From positions 1-64,000 of the forward strand of contig JAGOMP010000006.1 in assembly GCA_017993505.1 (NCBI GenBank): 64,000 nt of DNA, read 5' to 3'. The notes under the pieces are model-generated. The model was not told the DNA's origin, did not search any database, and saw only the letters and a list, made by a program, of their open reading frames with translations. A program made the translations under genes and the position numbers. This document shows, in pieces, positions 15,881 through 24,819 of this stretch; position 1 is the first letter of the stretch, and each line of letters begins with the position of its first letter. The stretch comes from Planctomycetota bacterium. GTDB lineage: Bacteria > Planctomycetota > Uabimicrobiia > Uabimicrobiales > JABWCH01.

Positions 15881-17500
15881 ATGAATGAAGAGCCGATCCA
15901 TTGCTTAATCGCAGATGATGATGAATACATCGCAACTTTTTTGCAGGAAGCTATATCAGATTATGCTGAATTAACGACAACTGTTGTTGCCAATGCCGAA
16001 GAAGCTTTAGATTTATTTTCCACAGGCATTCCTATTGAAATTTTATTAACAGATTTGCATATGCCTGGCATTGGGGGAGAAGAATTAATCGCACGAATTC
16101 ATAAAATATCACCTAAAACATTGATTATTGTTATTACTGGTAATTCTTCTATTGACACTGCTGTTCATCTCATTAAAGAAGGAGCCTATGATTATTTGAC
16201 AAAACCCATAGAAATTATTGATTATTTACAAGCTGTGGATAAGGCAATTGAACAAGTTTATGCTATACGTAATAAGGATTTTAGTAGTGACATTGGGAAA
16301 ATGTGGCATATTAGTCAACTTATGGACAAAAATCTTACTTCAGATAAAATTTTGCAAGGCATTGTAGACAATGCTATTAAGATGTCCCAAGCACAAGGTG
16401 GAATTCTCTATTACTTTTCCAATGATACATGGGAAACACGCATTAAGATCAATGTTTCTGATGTACAAAATAAAATAATTCTTCAAAATATTTTACGTGC
16501 ACCATGGGAAAATCTACAGCAAGACAAAATTACAAAAGATATTTTGTATCAAAGTATATTGCCCGATCATTCTTTAATTTTAGCTTGTCCTTTTCTTGAT
16601 GACAATAAGCTTACCAGTATTTTAGCACTTCATTTTGGAAAAAATGTGTTAGATCCACAAATACAAGGGCTTTTAGCAGTATTTGCTTCGCAAGTATATA
16701 GCGTAGTCAATATGGCAAATCGAATCTATGAATTGCTTCGCACTCATGAAGAATCTTTAAAAACGCACGCGGAAGTGGATCGATTGCACGAAGAACTTAA
16801 ACAATCTACGAAATTAGCTTGCATTGGTGAGCTATCTGCCTCATTAGCTCACGATATTAACACTCCACTAACTTGTATCGGTGGATTTTTACAACTGTAT
16901 TTAAAACTTCTTAGCCAAGAAGATGTCACGTTAGATAAACTGCAAGATAGTCAAACGTATTTAGTCAAAGCATTAGAAGAAACAAAGCGTTGCCAAACTA
17001 TCATTCGTGATCTTCTCATATTTTCTAGAAAAGAAAGTCATGTATATGAACCGTTTTCTTTGATAGAATTAGTTCAAAAAATAAATAATCTTTTAGAACA
17101 ACAATTTCAACAAGCTAATATAGAATATATAGTAGACGTTCCTTTAACTATATCGCCCATTCTTGGAAATGCAAATCAAATACAGCAAGTTTTAATGAAT
17201 CTGCTTGTCAATGCCAAAAATGCAATGTTAGAAGGTGGAAAATTAACGTTGCAAGCCTTAGAACAAAACGATAAAATGGAAATCACTATTTCAGACACAG
17301 GAGCTGGCATTGCACCCGAGCATTTACAGAAAATTTTTGAACCATTTTTTACTACTAAAAAAGCAGGGAAAGGCACTGGCCTAGGGCTTTCTATTACAAA
17401 AAAAATTATTAAAGAACATGGCGGTGATATCAAAGTTCAAAGCATTGTAGACAAAGGAACAACTTTTATTTTACAACTTCCTATTCAAAAAATAACATAA
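15881..17500 (+). CDS. Receiver-histidine kinase hybrid (REC-GAF-like-HisKA-HATPase)
   Basis: A 539-aa cytoplasmic signalling protein with the receiver at the N-terminus. Acidic residues Asp12-Asp14, phospho-acceptor Asp58 (LLTDLHMPG) and the conserved Lys in LTKP are all present. Residues about 145-285 look like a GAF-type sensor. A coiled segment leads to a HisKA domain with His324 (SLAHDINTPL) and a HATPase_c domain with N box (NLLVNAKNAM), G1 (DTGAGI), F box and G2 (GKGTGLGLSI). There are no TM segments. An N-terminal receiver suggests that the kinase receives phosphate or input from another kinase. The target is unknown; no separate response regulator is adjacent. Confidence 0.93.
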   Translation: MNEEPIHCLIADDDEYIATFLQEAISDYAELTTTVVANAEEALDLFSTGIPIEILLTDLHMPGIGGEELIARIHKISPKTLIIVITGNSSIDTAVHLIKEGAYDYLTKPIEIIDYLQAVDKAIEQVYAIRNKDFSSDIGKMWHISQLMDKNLTSDKILQGIVDNAIKMSQAQGGILYYFSNDTWETRIKINVSDVQNKIILQNILRAPWENLQQDKITKDILYQSILPDHSLILACPFLDDNKLTSILALHFGKNVLDPQIQGLLAVFASQVYSVVNMANRIYELLRTHEESLKTHAEVDRLHEELKQSTKLACIGELSASLAHDINTPLTCIGGFLQLYLKLLSQEDVTLDKLQDSQTYLVKALEETKRCQTIIRDLLIFSRKESHVYEPFSLIELVQKINNLLEQQFQQANIEYIVDVPLTISPILGNANQIQQVLMNLLVNAKNAMLEGGKLTLQALEQNDKMEITISDTGAGIAPEHLQKIFEPFFTTKKAGKGTGLGLSITKKIIKEHGGDIKVQSIVDKGTTFILQLPIQKIT

Positions 17501-17700
17501 AATCATTGTATAAAAAAAACATATTTCTTCTTATTTTTTATTGTTTATAAATCGTATATTTGAATATTTCTTCTTATTTTTTTGTTATTCATAAAGCGGT
17601 TATCTGAATATTTTCCACTTGACTATAAATATTAGAAACAATATAATAACAAAAGTATTTTAGTATTTTACAATAATTTTTTTTCAGATAGGAGGATAAT

Positions 17701-18360
17701 ATGGCAAAAAAAATAGGAGTTTGTTTATCAGGTTGTGGTGTGCAAGACGGGTCAGAAATTCACGAAGCTGTTACATTGCTTTTGGCAATTGATAAAATGA
17801 ACGCAGAATATATTTGTTGTGCTCCAGAAGGCACACAAGGTCGTGTTATCAACCATGCAACAGGTAAATCTGTTTCTGAGAAACGCGATATTTTTGTGGA
17901 ATCAGCTCGCATTGCACGAGGCAATATTCGAAAAATTACAGATATGAAAGTGGAAGATATCGACGGATTGATTTTCCCAGGTGGTTTTGGAGCAGCGTTA
18001 AATCTTTGCACATTTGGTCTTGAAGGTGAAAAATGTAGTGTGCGAGAAGATGTGAAAAATTTCATAGAAGCCATGCACAGAGCAAAAAAACCAATTGGTG
18101 CGATCTGTATTGCACCAGCCTTGATTGCTAAAGTTCTTGGAAAAACAGGTGTAGAAGTCACTATTGGCAATGATAAAGAAACAGCTAGGAAAATTGAAGC
18201 TCTAGGTGCAAAACATATTAATTGTGCAGCAGATGGCATTGTTGTTGATAAAAAAAATAAAGTGGTCACAACACCAGCATATATGTTAGCTGACCGTATC
18301 AGCCAAGTATCCAAAGGTATAGAAACGTTAGTCGCAAAAATATTAGAATTGGCAAATTAA
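17701..18360 (+). CDS. elbB: ElbB-type DJ-1/PfpI family protein (glyoxalase-like)
   Basis: A 219-aa DJ-1/ThiJ/PfpI superfamily protein of the ElbB group. MAKKIGVCLSGCGVQDGSEIHEA matches the family start, FPGGFGAALNLC is the loop before the active site, and the nucleophile elbow is PIGAICIAPALI, where the Cys is the expected catalytic residue. ElbB proteins are linked to isoprenoid metabolism and show weak glyoxalase activity in E. coli. A strong AGGAGG site lies just upstream. The gene is followed at 52 bp by the GspE-N-like repeat protein. Confidence 0.92.
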   Translation: MAKKIGVCLSGCGVQDGSEIHEAVTLLLAIDKMNAEYICCAPEGTQGRVINHATGKSVSEKRDIFVESARIARGNIRKITDMKVEDIDGLIFPGGFGAALNLCTFGLEGEKCSVREDVKNFIEAMHRAKKPIGAICIAPALIAKVLGKTGVEVTIGNDKETARKIEALGAKHINCAADGIVVDKKNKVVTTPAYMLADRISQVSKGIETLVAKILELAN

Positions 18361-18411
18361 TTGTCAAACATAGACATCTGGCTCTAATTGCAATGAAAGT
18401 AGGGTCTGGGA

Positions 18412-19971
18412 ATGGGTAAAATATTTGAAAAACTTTTGATAAACAATTCTTTAATTACGGACGAGGAGTTAAAATATTATAAAAATTTACAAAACTCCCA
18501 ACCAGAAAAACATTTAGGTGAAATTCTTTTGCAAAAAGGTTTGATAGAACCTGATATTTTGCAACAATTGCTGAATGCTGAGCAAGAATCCCAGAAAAAT
18601 AAAAGTCTATTAAAAGAACAGCGAAAAGATAAAAAAGTTTTAGAAGTCGTCCAACAAATTGGAATTGTGCGACAAAAAGAAATCATAGAATGTATGCAAC
18701 AAAAAAGTGAACTAGAAAAAAAAGGAGAACATGTTTTTTTAGTTGATCTTTTTGTTCAACATAAATATTTAACCCCATATCTAGTGTTAAAATTCTATAG
18801 AAAAGGAAATGCACGAGTTCCTCTTCCAGAAGGAATCAGCAATTATGAAGATTTAGTCAGTGATCTACCACAATATTTACGAGATCGATTTTTAGCTAAA
18901 CTTGCTATTAAGAATAATATTATTTCTAAAATTCACATTAATATGTGTTGGGATATTTTAAAACAATATTGGCCTAGAAAATCATTGGCAGAAATCATAC
19001 AAGAAAAAAATTTATTAAGCCATCGCAAGTTAAAAACTCTATTAAATGCGGCCAAAGAAAGACTACCTCAACAATATCCCTATTTAGATGCTCAAATTCG
19101 CGATACATATTTAGCAAAATTATTAGTACGACGAAATTTTTTATCTCCTTGGCGTATCAATAAATGTTTAGCAGAACAATTAACGAACATTCGTGATGGC
19201 GTGTATATCCCATTACGCAGAATGCTTGTCAAAGAAGGATACTTAACAGACTATCAATTTGACAAAGTTCTGCAACAATATGGTCTATTAGTGACAATGG
19301 AAACACCTGCAGGATTAGTGCCTACAGATGAAATTCGAATTTTGGCCAAAGAAGATATTCAACAAGCTATCCAAGAGGCAACTTCAGATATCCATTTAAT
19401 CATTGACGAAGAAGATGGTGATATTATTCAATTTGCAGATTCTATCTCAGAAATGGAACAAGATAATTCTGAAATAGCGAAAAAAGAAAAACAAGCTGAA
19501 AAAATAGAGATCATAGATACCATTGCAGATGATATAGAAATTGAAGATCTTGAAAGTGGAGAAATGGACGAAATCGAAAGCGATCAAGATTTAATGCATC
19601 GCGATATTGGTGAAAATATTATAGAAACAGCAGGACGAACTGGAAGTTTTATATATAATCCAGATACTATTGAAGAAATTTTAAGACCACCCATCAATGA
19701 AAGCATTATGATTCCTGATGAAAATATTGAAGAACATGCAGATTGGATGGAACTTGCTGTTGAACATGAAGAAGTTGATATTGCTATTTCACCTATAAAT
19801 ACAAAAGATTTTCTTGAAGAAGACTTAACGCCAGAAGATTTAGAAAAAAAAGCAAAGCAACTCTTTAATCATGAAGACGATGAAGATGATGAAGAAGATA
19901 TTTTCATTGATGATGAATTTCATAGTTCTGGTGAATGCGATGTAGCAGAATTATCTGAAGATTTAATCTAA
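18412..19971 (+). CDS. Acidic protein with repeated GspE-N/MshEN-like helical motifs
   Basis: A 519-aa protein not recognised by name. Residues 1-310 contain several copies of a pattern resembling the GspE/PilB N-terminal (MshEN-type) module, L-x-x-x-G-x-I-x-x-x-x-L followed by L-G-E-x-L-x-x-x-G-x-I. Examples are LLINNSLITDEEL, LGEILLQKGLIEPDIL, LLVRRNFLSPWRINKCL and MLVKEGYLTDYQFDKVL. The C-terminal 200 residues are very acidic (for example EDDEDDEEDIFIDDEF) and probably disordered. There is no signal peptide. In GspE-like ATPases these modules bind c-di-GMP or the membrane platform, so an adaptor for a secretion or pilus system is possible; this is inference. Confidence 0.6.
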   Translation: MGKIFEKLLINNSLITDEELKYYKNLQNSQPEKHLGEILLQKGLIEPDILQQLLNAEQESQKNKSLLKEQRKDKKVLEVVQQIGIVRQKEIIECMQQKSELEKKGEHVFLVDLFVQHKYLTPYLVLKFYRKGNARVPLPEGISNYEDLVSDLPQYLRDRFLAKLAIKNNIISKIHINMCWDILKQYWPRKSLAEIIQEKNLLSHRKLKTLLNAAKERLPQQYPYLDAQIRDTYLAKLLVRRNFLSPWRINKCLAEQLTNIRDGVYIPLRRMLVKEGYLTDYQFDKVLQQYGLLVTMETPAGLVPTDEIRILAKEDIQQAIQEATSDIHLIIDEEDGDIIQFADSISEMEQDNSEIAKKEKQAEKIEIIDTIADDIEIEDLESGEMDEIESDQDLMHRDIGENIIETAGRTGSFIYNPDTIEEILRPPINESIMIPDENIEEHADWMELAVEHEEVDIAISPINTKDFLEEDLTPEDLEKKAKQLFNHEDDEDDEEDIFIDDEFHSSGECDVAELSEDLI

Positions 19972-19988
19972 TAATCAAGGCAAAAAAA

Positions 19989-20570
19989 ATGGGAATAAGA
20001 ACATTCATTGCGTTTCCAATCTCACAAGAAATTAAAGATCATTTATCTTGCATTTCAAAAGAAATAAATTTAGGAAATAAAATTCGTTGGGTCTCGCCAA
20101 ATTCTATGCATGTTACCATGAAATTTTTAGGTGACGTAGAAGAGGATATCATAGAGTATATTGAAAAAGACATGGTACAAATTGCGTATAAATATCGCCC
20201 TTGCCAAGTAGAAATTGCATCTCTAGGAGTTTTCCCCAATATGAAAGCACCAACTGTACTCTGGGCTGGGATGCAAGGCAATCTTCAAACACTTCAATGC
20301 ATTTATAAAGACTTACAAATTACTATGGAAGAATATGGGATTCCACCTGAAAAAAGAAATTTTTCCCCCCACATCACATTGACACGATTTCCAAAATCCT
20401 ACACTCCACAAAAATTTTTTATAGATTATTTAGAAAAAAACAAAACAAGATCGTTTGGCAAATTAGAGTGTAAAGAACTTATTTTGTATAAAAGTGAACT
20501 TCGCCCTACAGGGGCAATTTATACCCCTTTATCTCGTGCTAGTTTAAATTTTGAGGATGAGATTTCATGA
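19989..20570 (+). CDS. thpR: RNA 2',3'-cyclic phosphodiesterase (2H superfamily, LigT/ThpR)
   Basis: A 193-aa 2H phosphoesterase with both catalytic H-x-T motifs: HVTMKFLG near residue 38 and HITLTRF near residue 128. The start MGIRTFIAFPIS is typical of the family. It hydrolyses 2',3'-cyclic phosphates to 2'-phosphates, probably in RNA processing. Its stop overlaps the next start by 4 bp (ATGA), so it is coupled to the following receiver-like gene. Confidence 0.93.
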   Translation: MGIRTFIAFPISQEIKDHLSCISKEINLGNKIRWVSPNSMHVTMKFLGDVEEDIIEYIEKDMVQIAYKYRPCQVEIASLGVFPNMKAPTVLWAGMQGNLQTLQCIYKDLQITMEEYGIPPEKRNFSPHITLTRFPKSYTPQKFFIDYLEKNKTRSFGKLECKELILYKSELRPTGAIYTPLSRASLNFEDEIS

Positions 20571-21289
20571 CAAAGGATATTTTATTAATCGGCTTAGAAA
20601 ATAGATTGCCCTTATACCAAGGAGCATGTGAAGATTCAGAATACGAATATGCTTTCCATGTAGTTGGTACATTACCAGAAACATTAAGCTACTTAAAAGA
20701 CAACACGCCTGACGTGATCTTAGTAGACCATGAAGCTATTCCTGATAAAAGCATGGAAATTACCCAAATGTTAAAAAAATATCCTGGAACGCAAAGAATT
20801 CCTTTAATATTTATTGTAAATCAAGCCAATATTGAAATATTGCTAGAGGCATTATATATTCCTGTCAATGACTATCTATTTTTACCATTAGATCCTCAAG
20901 AATTTCACATTCGCATCAAAACACAATGCAATCTTTTAGACTATAAAGATGCCAAACAATTAATGTCTGTGGATGAAAAAATAGAAGAATTGCAAAAGCT
21001 TCTTGTTATTTTCCCAGATTATACAGCAGCACGTCAAGAATTATCAAGTATTTATGAAAAAACAGGCTTTATAGCAAAAGCCTTACAAGAAAATTTAGAA
21101 TTAGCACAGCGCTATTACAATCAACATAATTTAGGCTTAGCCATGGAAATACTTTCTAAAACAAAGACTATGCTATCTAAACAAGGAACATATCTAAAAG
21201 CACAATCTCCTCAGTTTGCTGAGTCTTTAAAGCGTTGCATGGATGCTTTTCATACAATGTTCCCAGAAAGTGAATCCAAAACTCAATAA
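20567..21289 (+). CDS. Degenerate receiver domain with TPR-like C-terminus
   Basis: A 240-aa cytoplasmic protein. Residues 1-125 fold like a response-regulator receiver: a central Asp in VILVDHEAIP (about residue 52) is present and the last strand YLFLPLDP matches the KP region. The N-terminal acidic pair is missing (LLIGLEN) and the conserved Lys is replaced. It may therefore be a phosphorylation-independent pseudo-receiver. Residues about 145-230 contain TPR-like helices (AARQELSSIYEKTGFIAKAL). It is translationally coupled to thpR. A scaffold role in signalling is inferred. Confidence 0.75.
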   Translation: MTKDILLIGLENRLPLYQGACEDSEYEYAFHVVGTLPETLSYLKDNTPDVILVDHEAIPDKSMEITQMLKKYPGTQRIPLIFIVNQANIEILLEALYIPVNDYLFLPLDPQEFHIRIKTQCNLLDYKDAKQLMSVDEKIEELQKLLVIFPDYTAARQELSSIYEKTGFIAKALQENLELAQRYYNQHNLGLAMEILSKTKTMLSKQGTYLKAQSPQFAESLKRCMDAFHTMFPESESKTQ

Positions 21290-21375
21290 TTTATTATATA
21301 GGACACATTAGTGTTTAACTTTATTTATAAGTTGCGTTCAACAACTTAGGTATCATTCATTATGGAGCAGTTTTT

Positions 21376-22692
21376 ATGAGACGAAAAGTTATTATTATGG
21401 GTGCAGCAGGAAAAGATTTCCACGTATTCAATACTTGCTATCGTGATCGTGAAGAATTTGAAGTTGTAGCATTTACAGCTGCTCAAATTCCCGATATTGA
21501 CAATCGAAAATACCCAGCTCAATTGGCTGGCTCTCTATATCCTGATGGTATTCCTATTGAGGCAGAGGCTAAATTGGTAGAACTCATAAAACAACATGGA
21601 GTTCAAGACGTTGTTTTTGCATATAGTGATGTTTCTTATGAACAACTTAGCAAAAAAGAACAAATCGTACGAGAAGCAGGTGCCAATTGGCAATTAGCTC
21701 CTGTAACTCCCTGTATGTTGCCTTCTAAAAAACCCGTCATTTCTATTTGTGCAGTTCGTACAGGCTGTGGAAAAAGCCAAACAACAAGAAGAATCGTTGA
21801 CATTCTCAAATCTATGGGAAAAAAAGTTGTTGTATGTCGACATCCCATGCCTTATGGTGATCTTTGGAAACAAAGAGTACAAAGATATGGTTGCGTAGAA
21901 GATATGGCAAAGCATGAATGTACCATTGAAGAAATGGAAGAATACGAACACCACATCCTCAATGGAACTATTGTATACGCTGGCGTAGATTATCAAGCCA
22001 TTCTAGAAGAAGCTGAAAAAGAAGCCGATGTAATATTATGGGACGGTGGAAACAACGACATTCCATTCTTTAAACCTGATTTACACGTCGTTGTTGTAGA
22101 TCCCTTAAGAGCAGGTCATGAAGTGGCTTACTATCCTGGCAAAGTCAACTTGGAAATGGCTGATGTGATTGTTTTCAATAAAATGGATGTTGCCACAGAA
22201 GACCAAGTAGCAATCATTATGGCTAATATTGAAAAAGTCAATCCAAAAGCTAAGATTGTCAAAGCTAACTCTAAACTTGACATTTCCAATGTAGAACTCA
22301 TCAAAGATAAAAAAGTTTTAGTGATTGAAGATGGTCCTACACTCACACACGGTGACATGAAGATTGGTGCTGGTACTGTTGCTGCACAACGTATAGGTGC
22401 TAAAGAACTAGTAGATCCACGTCCTTTCTTAAAAGGCAAACTCGCGGACACATTCAAAACTTATCCTAACATTGGTGCCTTACTCCCAGCTATGGGATAT
22501 GGTGCACAACAAATGGCAGATTTAGAAGCTACCATCAATGCTTGTGAATGTGATGCACTCATCATTGCAACTCCCATTGATTTAAGCAGACTCGTCAAAT
22601 TCACAAAACCATCCGCCCGTGTTGAGTATTCGTTAGAAGAAATAACAAAACCAGATCTTGAAGAAATCATCAAAGAAAGTGGCAAGTTCTAA
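21376..22692 (+). CDS. COG2403-type P-loop protein related to cyclic 2,3-diphosphoglycerate synthetase
   Basis: A 438-aa protein. An N-terminal Rossmann-like domain (RRKVIIMGAAGKDFHVFNTC) is followed by a P-loop domain with GCGKSQTTRRI at about residues 134-144, a Walker-B-like WDGGNNDIPF and an NKMD motif (FNKMDVA), as in G proteins. The best family match is COG2403, predicted GTPases that share the fold of archaeal cyclic 2,3-diphosphoglycerate synthetase. Whether it makes that metabolite in this bacterium is unknown. Codon use is less A-ending than in neighbours, which suggests high expression. It lies alone, closed by the terminator at 22702. Confidence 0.82.
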   Translation: MRRKVIIMGAAGKDFHVFNTCYRDREEFEVVAFTAAQIPDIDNRKYPAQLAGSLYPDGIPIEAEAKLVELIKQHGVQDVVFAYSDVSYEQLSKKEQIVREAGANWQLAPVTPCMLPSKKPVISICAVRTGCGKSQTTRRIVDILKSMGKKVVVCRHPMPYGDLWKQRVQRYGCVEDMAKHECTIEEMEEYEHHILNGTIVYAGVDYQAILEEAEKEADVILWDGGNNDIPFFKPDLHVVVVDPLRAGHEVAYYPGKVNLEMADVIVFNKMDVATEDQVAIIMANIEKVNPKAKIVKANSKLDISNVELIKDKKVLVIEDGPTLTHGDMKIGAGTVAAQRIGAKELVDPRPFLKGKLADTFKTYPNIGALLPAMGYGAQQMADLEATINACECDALIIATPIDLSRLVKFTKPSARVEYSLEEITKPDLEEIIKESGKF

Positions 22693-22701
22693 TTAAATGC
22701 A

Positions 22702-22735
22702 AAGCCCATACTTTATACTATATAAGTATGGGCTT
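22702..22735 (+). terminator. Terminator after the COG2403 gene
   Basis: Arms AAGCCCATACTT (22702-22713) and AAGTATGGGCTT (22724-22735) with a 10-nt loop. The T-tract is short and interrupted. Confidence 0.75.
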
Positions 22736-22758
22736 ATTCTTTATCGAGTGAGGGTAGT

Positions 22759-23034
22759 ATGAATTTTTTGTTCTTTGGATTTGGAATGCCAGGTGGTGGC
22801 GAATGGATTGTTATTTTATTTGTAGCATTATTAATCTTTGGTAAAAGATTACCAGAAGTTGCTCGATCCATGGGGAAAAGTATTAATGAATTTAAAATTG
22901 GACTCAATAGTGTCACAGATGATATTCAAGACAATCTAGAAACAACAGCAAAAAAAGATACAGAACCTAAACAAAAACAAACAGAATCTGTACAAAAGCA
23001 AAATGCAGAATCTGAATCTGTACAGAAACAATAA
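22759..23034 (+). CDS. tatA: Twin-arginine translocase subunit TatA/TatE
   Basis: A 91-aa protein with a short hydrophobic N-terminal helix after GMPGGGEWIVILFVALLIFG, the F-G-x-x-x-L-P hinge (FGKRLPEVARSMGKS) and an amphipathic helix, then a charged Gln/Lys/Glu tail with a repeated ESVQKQ element. TatA multimers form the pore for folded Tat substrates. A GAGGG site precedes ATG. No tatC is in the window. TatB is a less likely alternative because of the short length and the glycine-rich start. Confidence 0.92.
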   Translation: MNFLFFGFGMPGGGEWIVILFVALLIFGKRLPEVARSMGKSINEFKIGLNSVTDDIQDNLETTAKKDTEPKQKQTESVQKQNAESESVQKQ

Positions 23035-23080
23035 GTATATCTATAGAATCATACTGTAACAAAATAAAGACAAAAAAAAA

Positions 23081-23096
23081 TGAGTTGAGTAACTCA
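23081..23096 (-). terminator. Small terminator hairpin, outer copy
   Basis: TGAGTT-GAGT-AACTCA, followed by nine T on the minus strand. The hairpin and about 45 bp around it are repeated at 23164-23179. Confidence 0.6.
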
Positions 23097-23163
23097 CATA
23101 AAAATAAAAAGATAAGCTTGTTGAGATTTGAATCAAAAATTATTCTGTAAAGACAAAAAAAAA

Positions 23164-23179
23164 TGAGTTGAATAACTCA
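23164..23179 (-). terminator. Small terminator hairpin of the tRNA(CAU) pair, inner copy
   Basis: TGAGTT-GAAT-AACTCA followed by a T-run on the minus strand, directly downstream of the tRNA genes. It is a near copy of the hairpin at 23081, so the terminator unit has been duplicated. Confidence 0.65.
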
Positions 23180-23195
23180 CATAAAAATAAAAAAA

Positions 23196-23269
23196 TGGGC
23201 TCGCTGGGATTTGAACCCAGGACCGCCCGGTTATGAGCCGGGTGCTCTAACCAATTGAGCTACAAGCCC
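23196..23269 (-). tRNA. tRNA with anticodon CAT (elongator Met, or Ile2), copy 2
   Basis: A 74-nt cloverleaf. The acceptor GGGCTTG/CGAGCCC, D-arm AGCTCAATTGGTTAGAGC, anticodon stem CCCGG/CCGGG with loop CTCATAA and T-arm CTGGG TTCAAAT CCCAG are clear. CCA is not encoded. Elongator Met and lysidine-modified Ile2 cannot be told apart by eye. It differs from the upstream copy only in the acceptor stem, as a compensated base-pair change. Confidence 0.93.
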
Positions 23270-23313
23270 GATAAATAACAAAACAAACAAAAAAAACATA
23301 AGAAAAAATCCTG

Positions 23314-23387
23314 TGGGTTCGCTGGGATTTGAACCCAGGACCGCCCGGTTATGAGCCGGGTGCTCTAACCAATTGAGCTACAAACCC
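23314..23387 (-). tRNA. tRNA with anticodon CAT (elongator Met, or Ile2), copy 1
   Basis: A 74-nt cloverleaf identical to the downstream copy except for the acceptor stem (GGGTTTG/CGAACCC). The C-G pair of the other copy is T-A here, so pairing is kept. The two genes are 44 bp apart and share one promoter. Confidence 0.93.
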
Positions 23388-23410
23388 GATGTTTTTTCAA
23401 ACTGAATATC

Positions 23411-23438
23411 ATTATAATATATTTTTTGAAAATTGCAA
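23411..23438 (-). promoter_or_regulatory. Promoter of the tandem tRNA genes
   Basis: On the minus strand TTGCAA (23433-23438), a 16-bp spacer and TATAAT (23411-23416) lie 24 bp before the first tRNA. Confidence 0.7.
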
Positions 23439-23512
23439 GTAAAAAAGAAAAGAAAAACAAAAATTTTTTTTACATATAAAATTACAATAAAATCAAATAC
23501 AAGGTGTAGGAA

Positions 23513-24712
23513 ATGAGTGAATTATTAGCTCCTGCAGGAACATTAGAAAAATTAAAATGGGCAGTACAATATGGTGCTGATGCTGTATACTTTGGACTAA
23601 AAGATTTTTCATTACGAAGCTTTGCAGGAAACTTTACCTTGGACGAAGCCCAAGAAGGAATTGATTTTTTACACAAACAAAATAAAAAAGGATACGTAAC
23701 ATTAAATATATATCCTTTTACAGAAGAATATGATTCTTTATTAGAAACAGTGCAGGCTTTACAAGAAATTGGTGTGGATGCCTGCATTATTTCTGATTTG
23801 GGAGTCATTCATCTTCTCAAACAAAATAATATTAAAATACCTATACATATCAGCACACAAGCAAATACAATCAGTGCACAAGCAGCATTAGCATATAAAG
23901 AACTTGGTGCTAAGCGAGTTAATCTTGCCCGTGAATTAAGCCTAACAAACATCCAAGATATACAAATTTTTTTACAAGGACGTATAGAAACAGAAGTTTT
24001 TATTCATGGTTCTGTTTGTTATTCTTATTCTGGTCGTTGTTCCATTAGCGATTATTTAACAGAAAAACGAGCCAATCGAGGGGAATGTACATATCCTTGT
24101 CGATGGAAATATAATCTCTACTTAGAAGAAGAACTCCGCCCAGGTCAGTATATGCCTATTTTTGAGGATGATAGAGGCACATATTTTTTCCATGCCAAAG
24201 AATTGGCTTTATTTCATTATATTCCTGAATTATTAAAAGCTGGCATCACATCTTTTAAGTTAGAAGGACGTATGAAATCCATTCATTATCTTGCATATGT
24301 AGTTTCTTTATATAAAAAAGTTTTATCTGGAGAAAATATTAGCTTAGAAAAAGGATTAGAATGGCTTAATAAAGTACCAAATCGAGGTTATAGTGATGGA
24401 TTTATAAAAGGCGAAGTCAACCACGAAGACTACAATTACCACGCCACAGTCAAACAAGGCCATAGCCGTTTTGTTGCAGCATCCACAGAAGAACTCAAAG
24501 ATAATCAACGAGTGGTAGAAGTAAAAAATAATATCCAATCTGGTGAAACTGTAGAAATGCTCACACCAAACGGCGTCCTTACAAAATACACATTCCCCAC
24601 ACCATTAACATTAAAAGATGGAAAACAAGTTGACACTATCAATCAACAAGACATTTTATTACCTAATGACATACCAGCATATGCAATATTTTCTTCAAAT
24701 AATTTTTCATAA
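23513..24712 (+). CDS. U32-family (YegQ/TrhP/RlhA-like) iron-sulfur enzyme
   Basis: A 399-aa protein of the family annotated as peptidase U32; better-studied members are RNA hydroxylases or ubiquinone hydroxylation factors. The N-terminal MSELLAPAGTLEKLKWAVQYGADAVY region matches the TIM-barrel start, HISTQANTISAQAALAYKELG the central strand, and the family signature runs from HGSVCYSYSGRCSISDYL to NRGECTYPCRW, whose four Cys are the expected cluster ligands. TrhP (tRNA U34 hydroxylation) is the likeliest activity given the full-length C-terminal beta domain, but this is inferred. A good AGGAA site precedes the start. Confidence 0.88.
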   Translation: MSELLAPAGTLEKLKWAVQYGADAVYFGLKDFSLRSFAGNFTLDEAQEGIDFLHKQNKKGYVTLNIYPFTEEYDSLLETVQALQEIGVDACIISDLGVIHLLKQNNIKIPIHISTQANTISAQAALAYKELGAKRVNLARELSLTNIQDIQIFLQGRIETEVFIHGSVCYSYSGRCSISDYLTEKRANRGECTYPCRWKYNLYLEEELRPGQYMPIFEDDRGTYFFHAKELALFHYIPELLKAGITSFKLEGRMKSIHYLAYVVSLYKKVLSGENISLEKGLEWLNKVPNRGYSDGFIKGEVNHEDYNYHATVKQGHSRFVAASTEELKDNQRVVEVKNNIQSGETVEMLTPNGVLTKYTFPTPLTLKDGKQVDTINQQDILLPNDIPAYAIFSSNNFS

Positions 24713-24719
24713 TTAAGTA

Positions 24720-24749
24720 TTGACATTTTCTATACAAAGAAAGTAAAAT
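24720..24749 (+). promoter_or_regulatory. Probable promoter of the C25 peptidase gene
   Basis: TTGACA (24720-24725), an 18-bp spacer and TAAAAT (24744-24749), 70 bp before the start codon. Confidence 0.5.
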
Positions 24750-24819
24750 ATTGTCATTTATTTATGGCAGATGTTCTGTCATATTTTATTCATAATCGAC
24801 CTTTTACAAGGAAATACCT

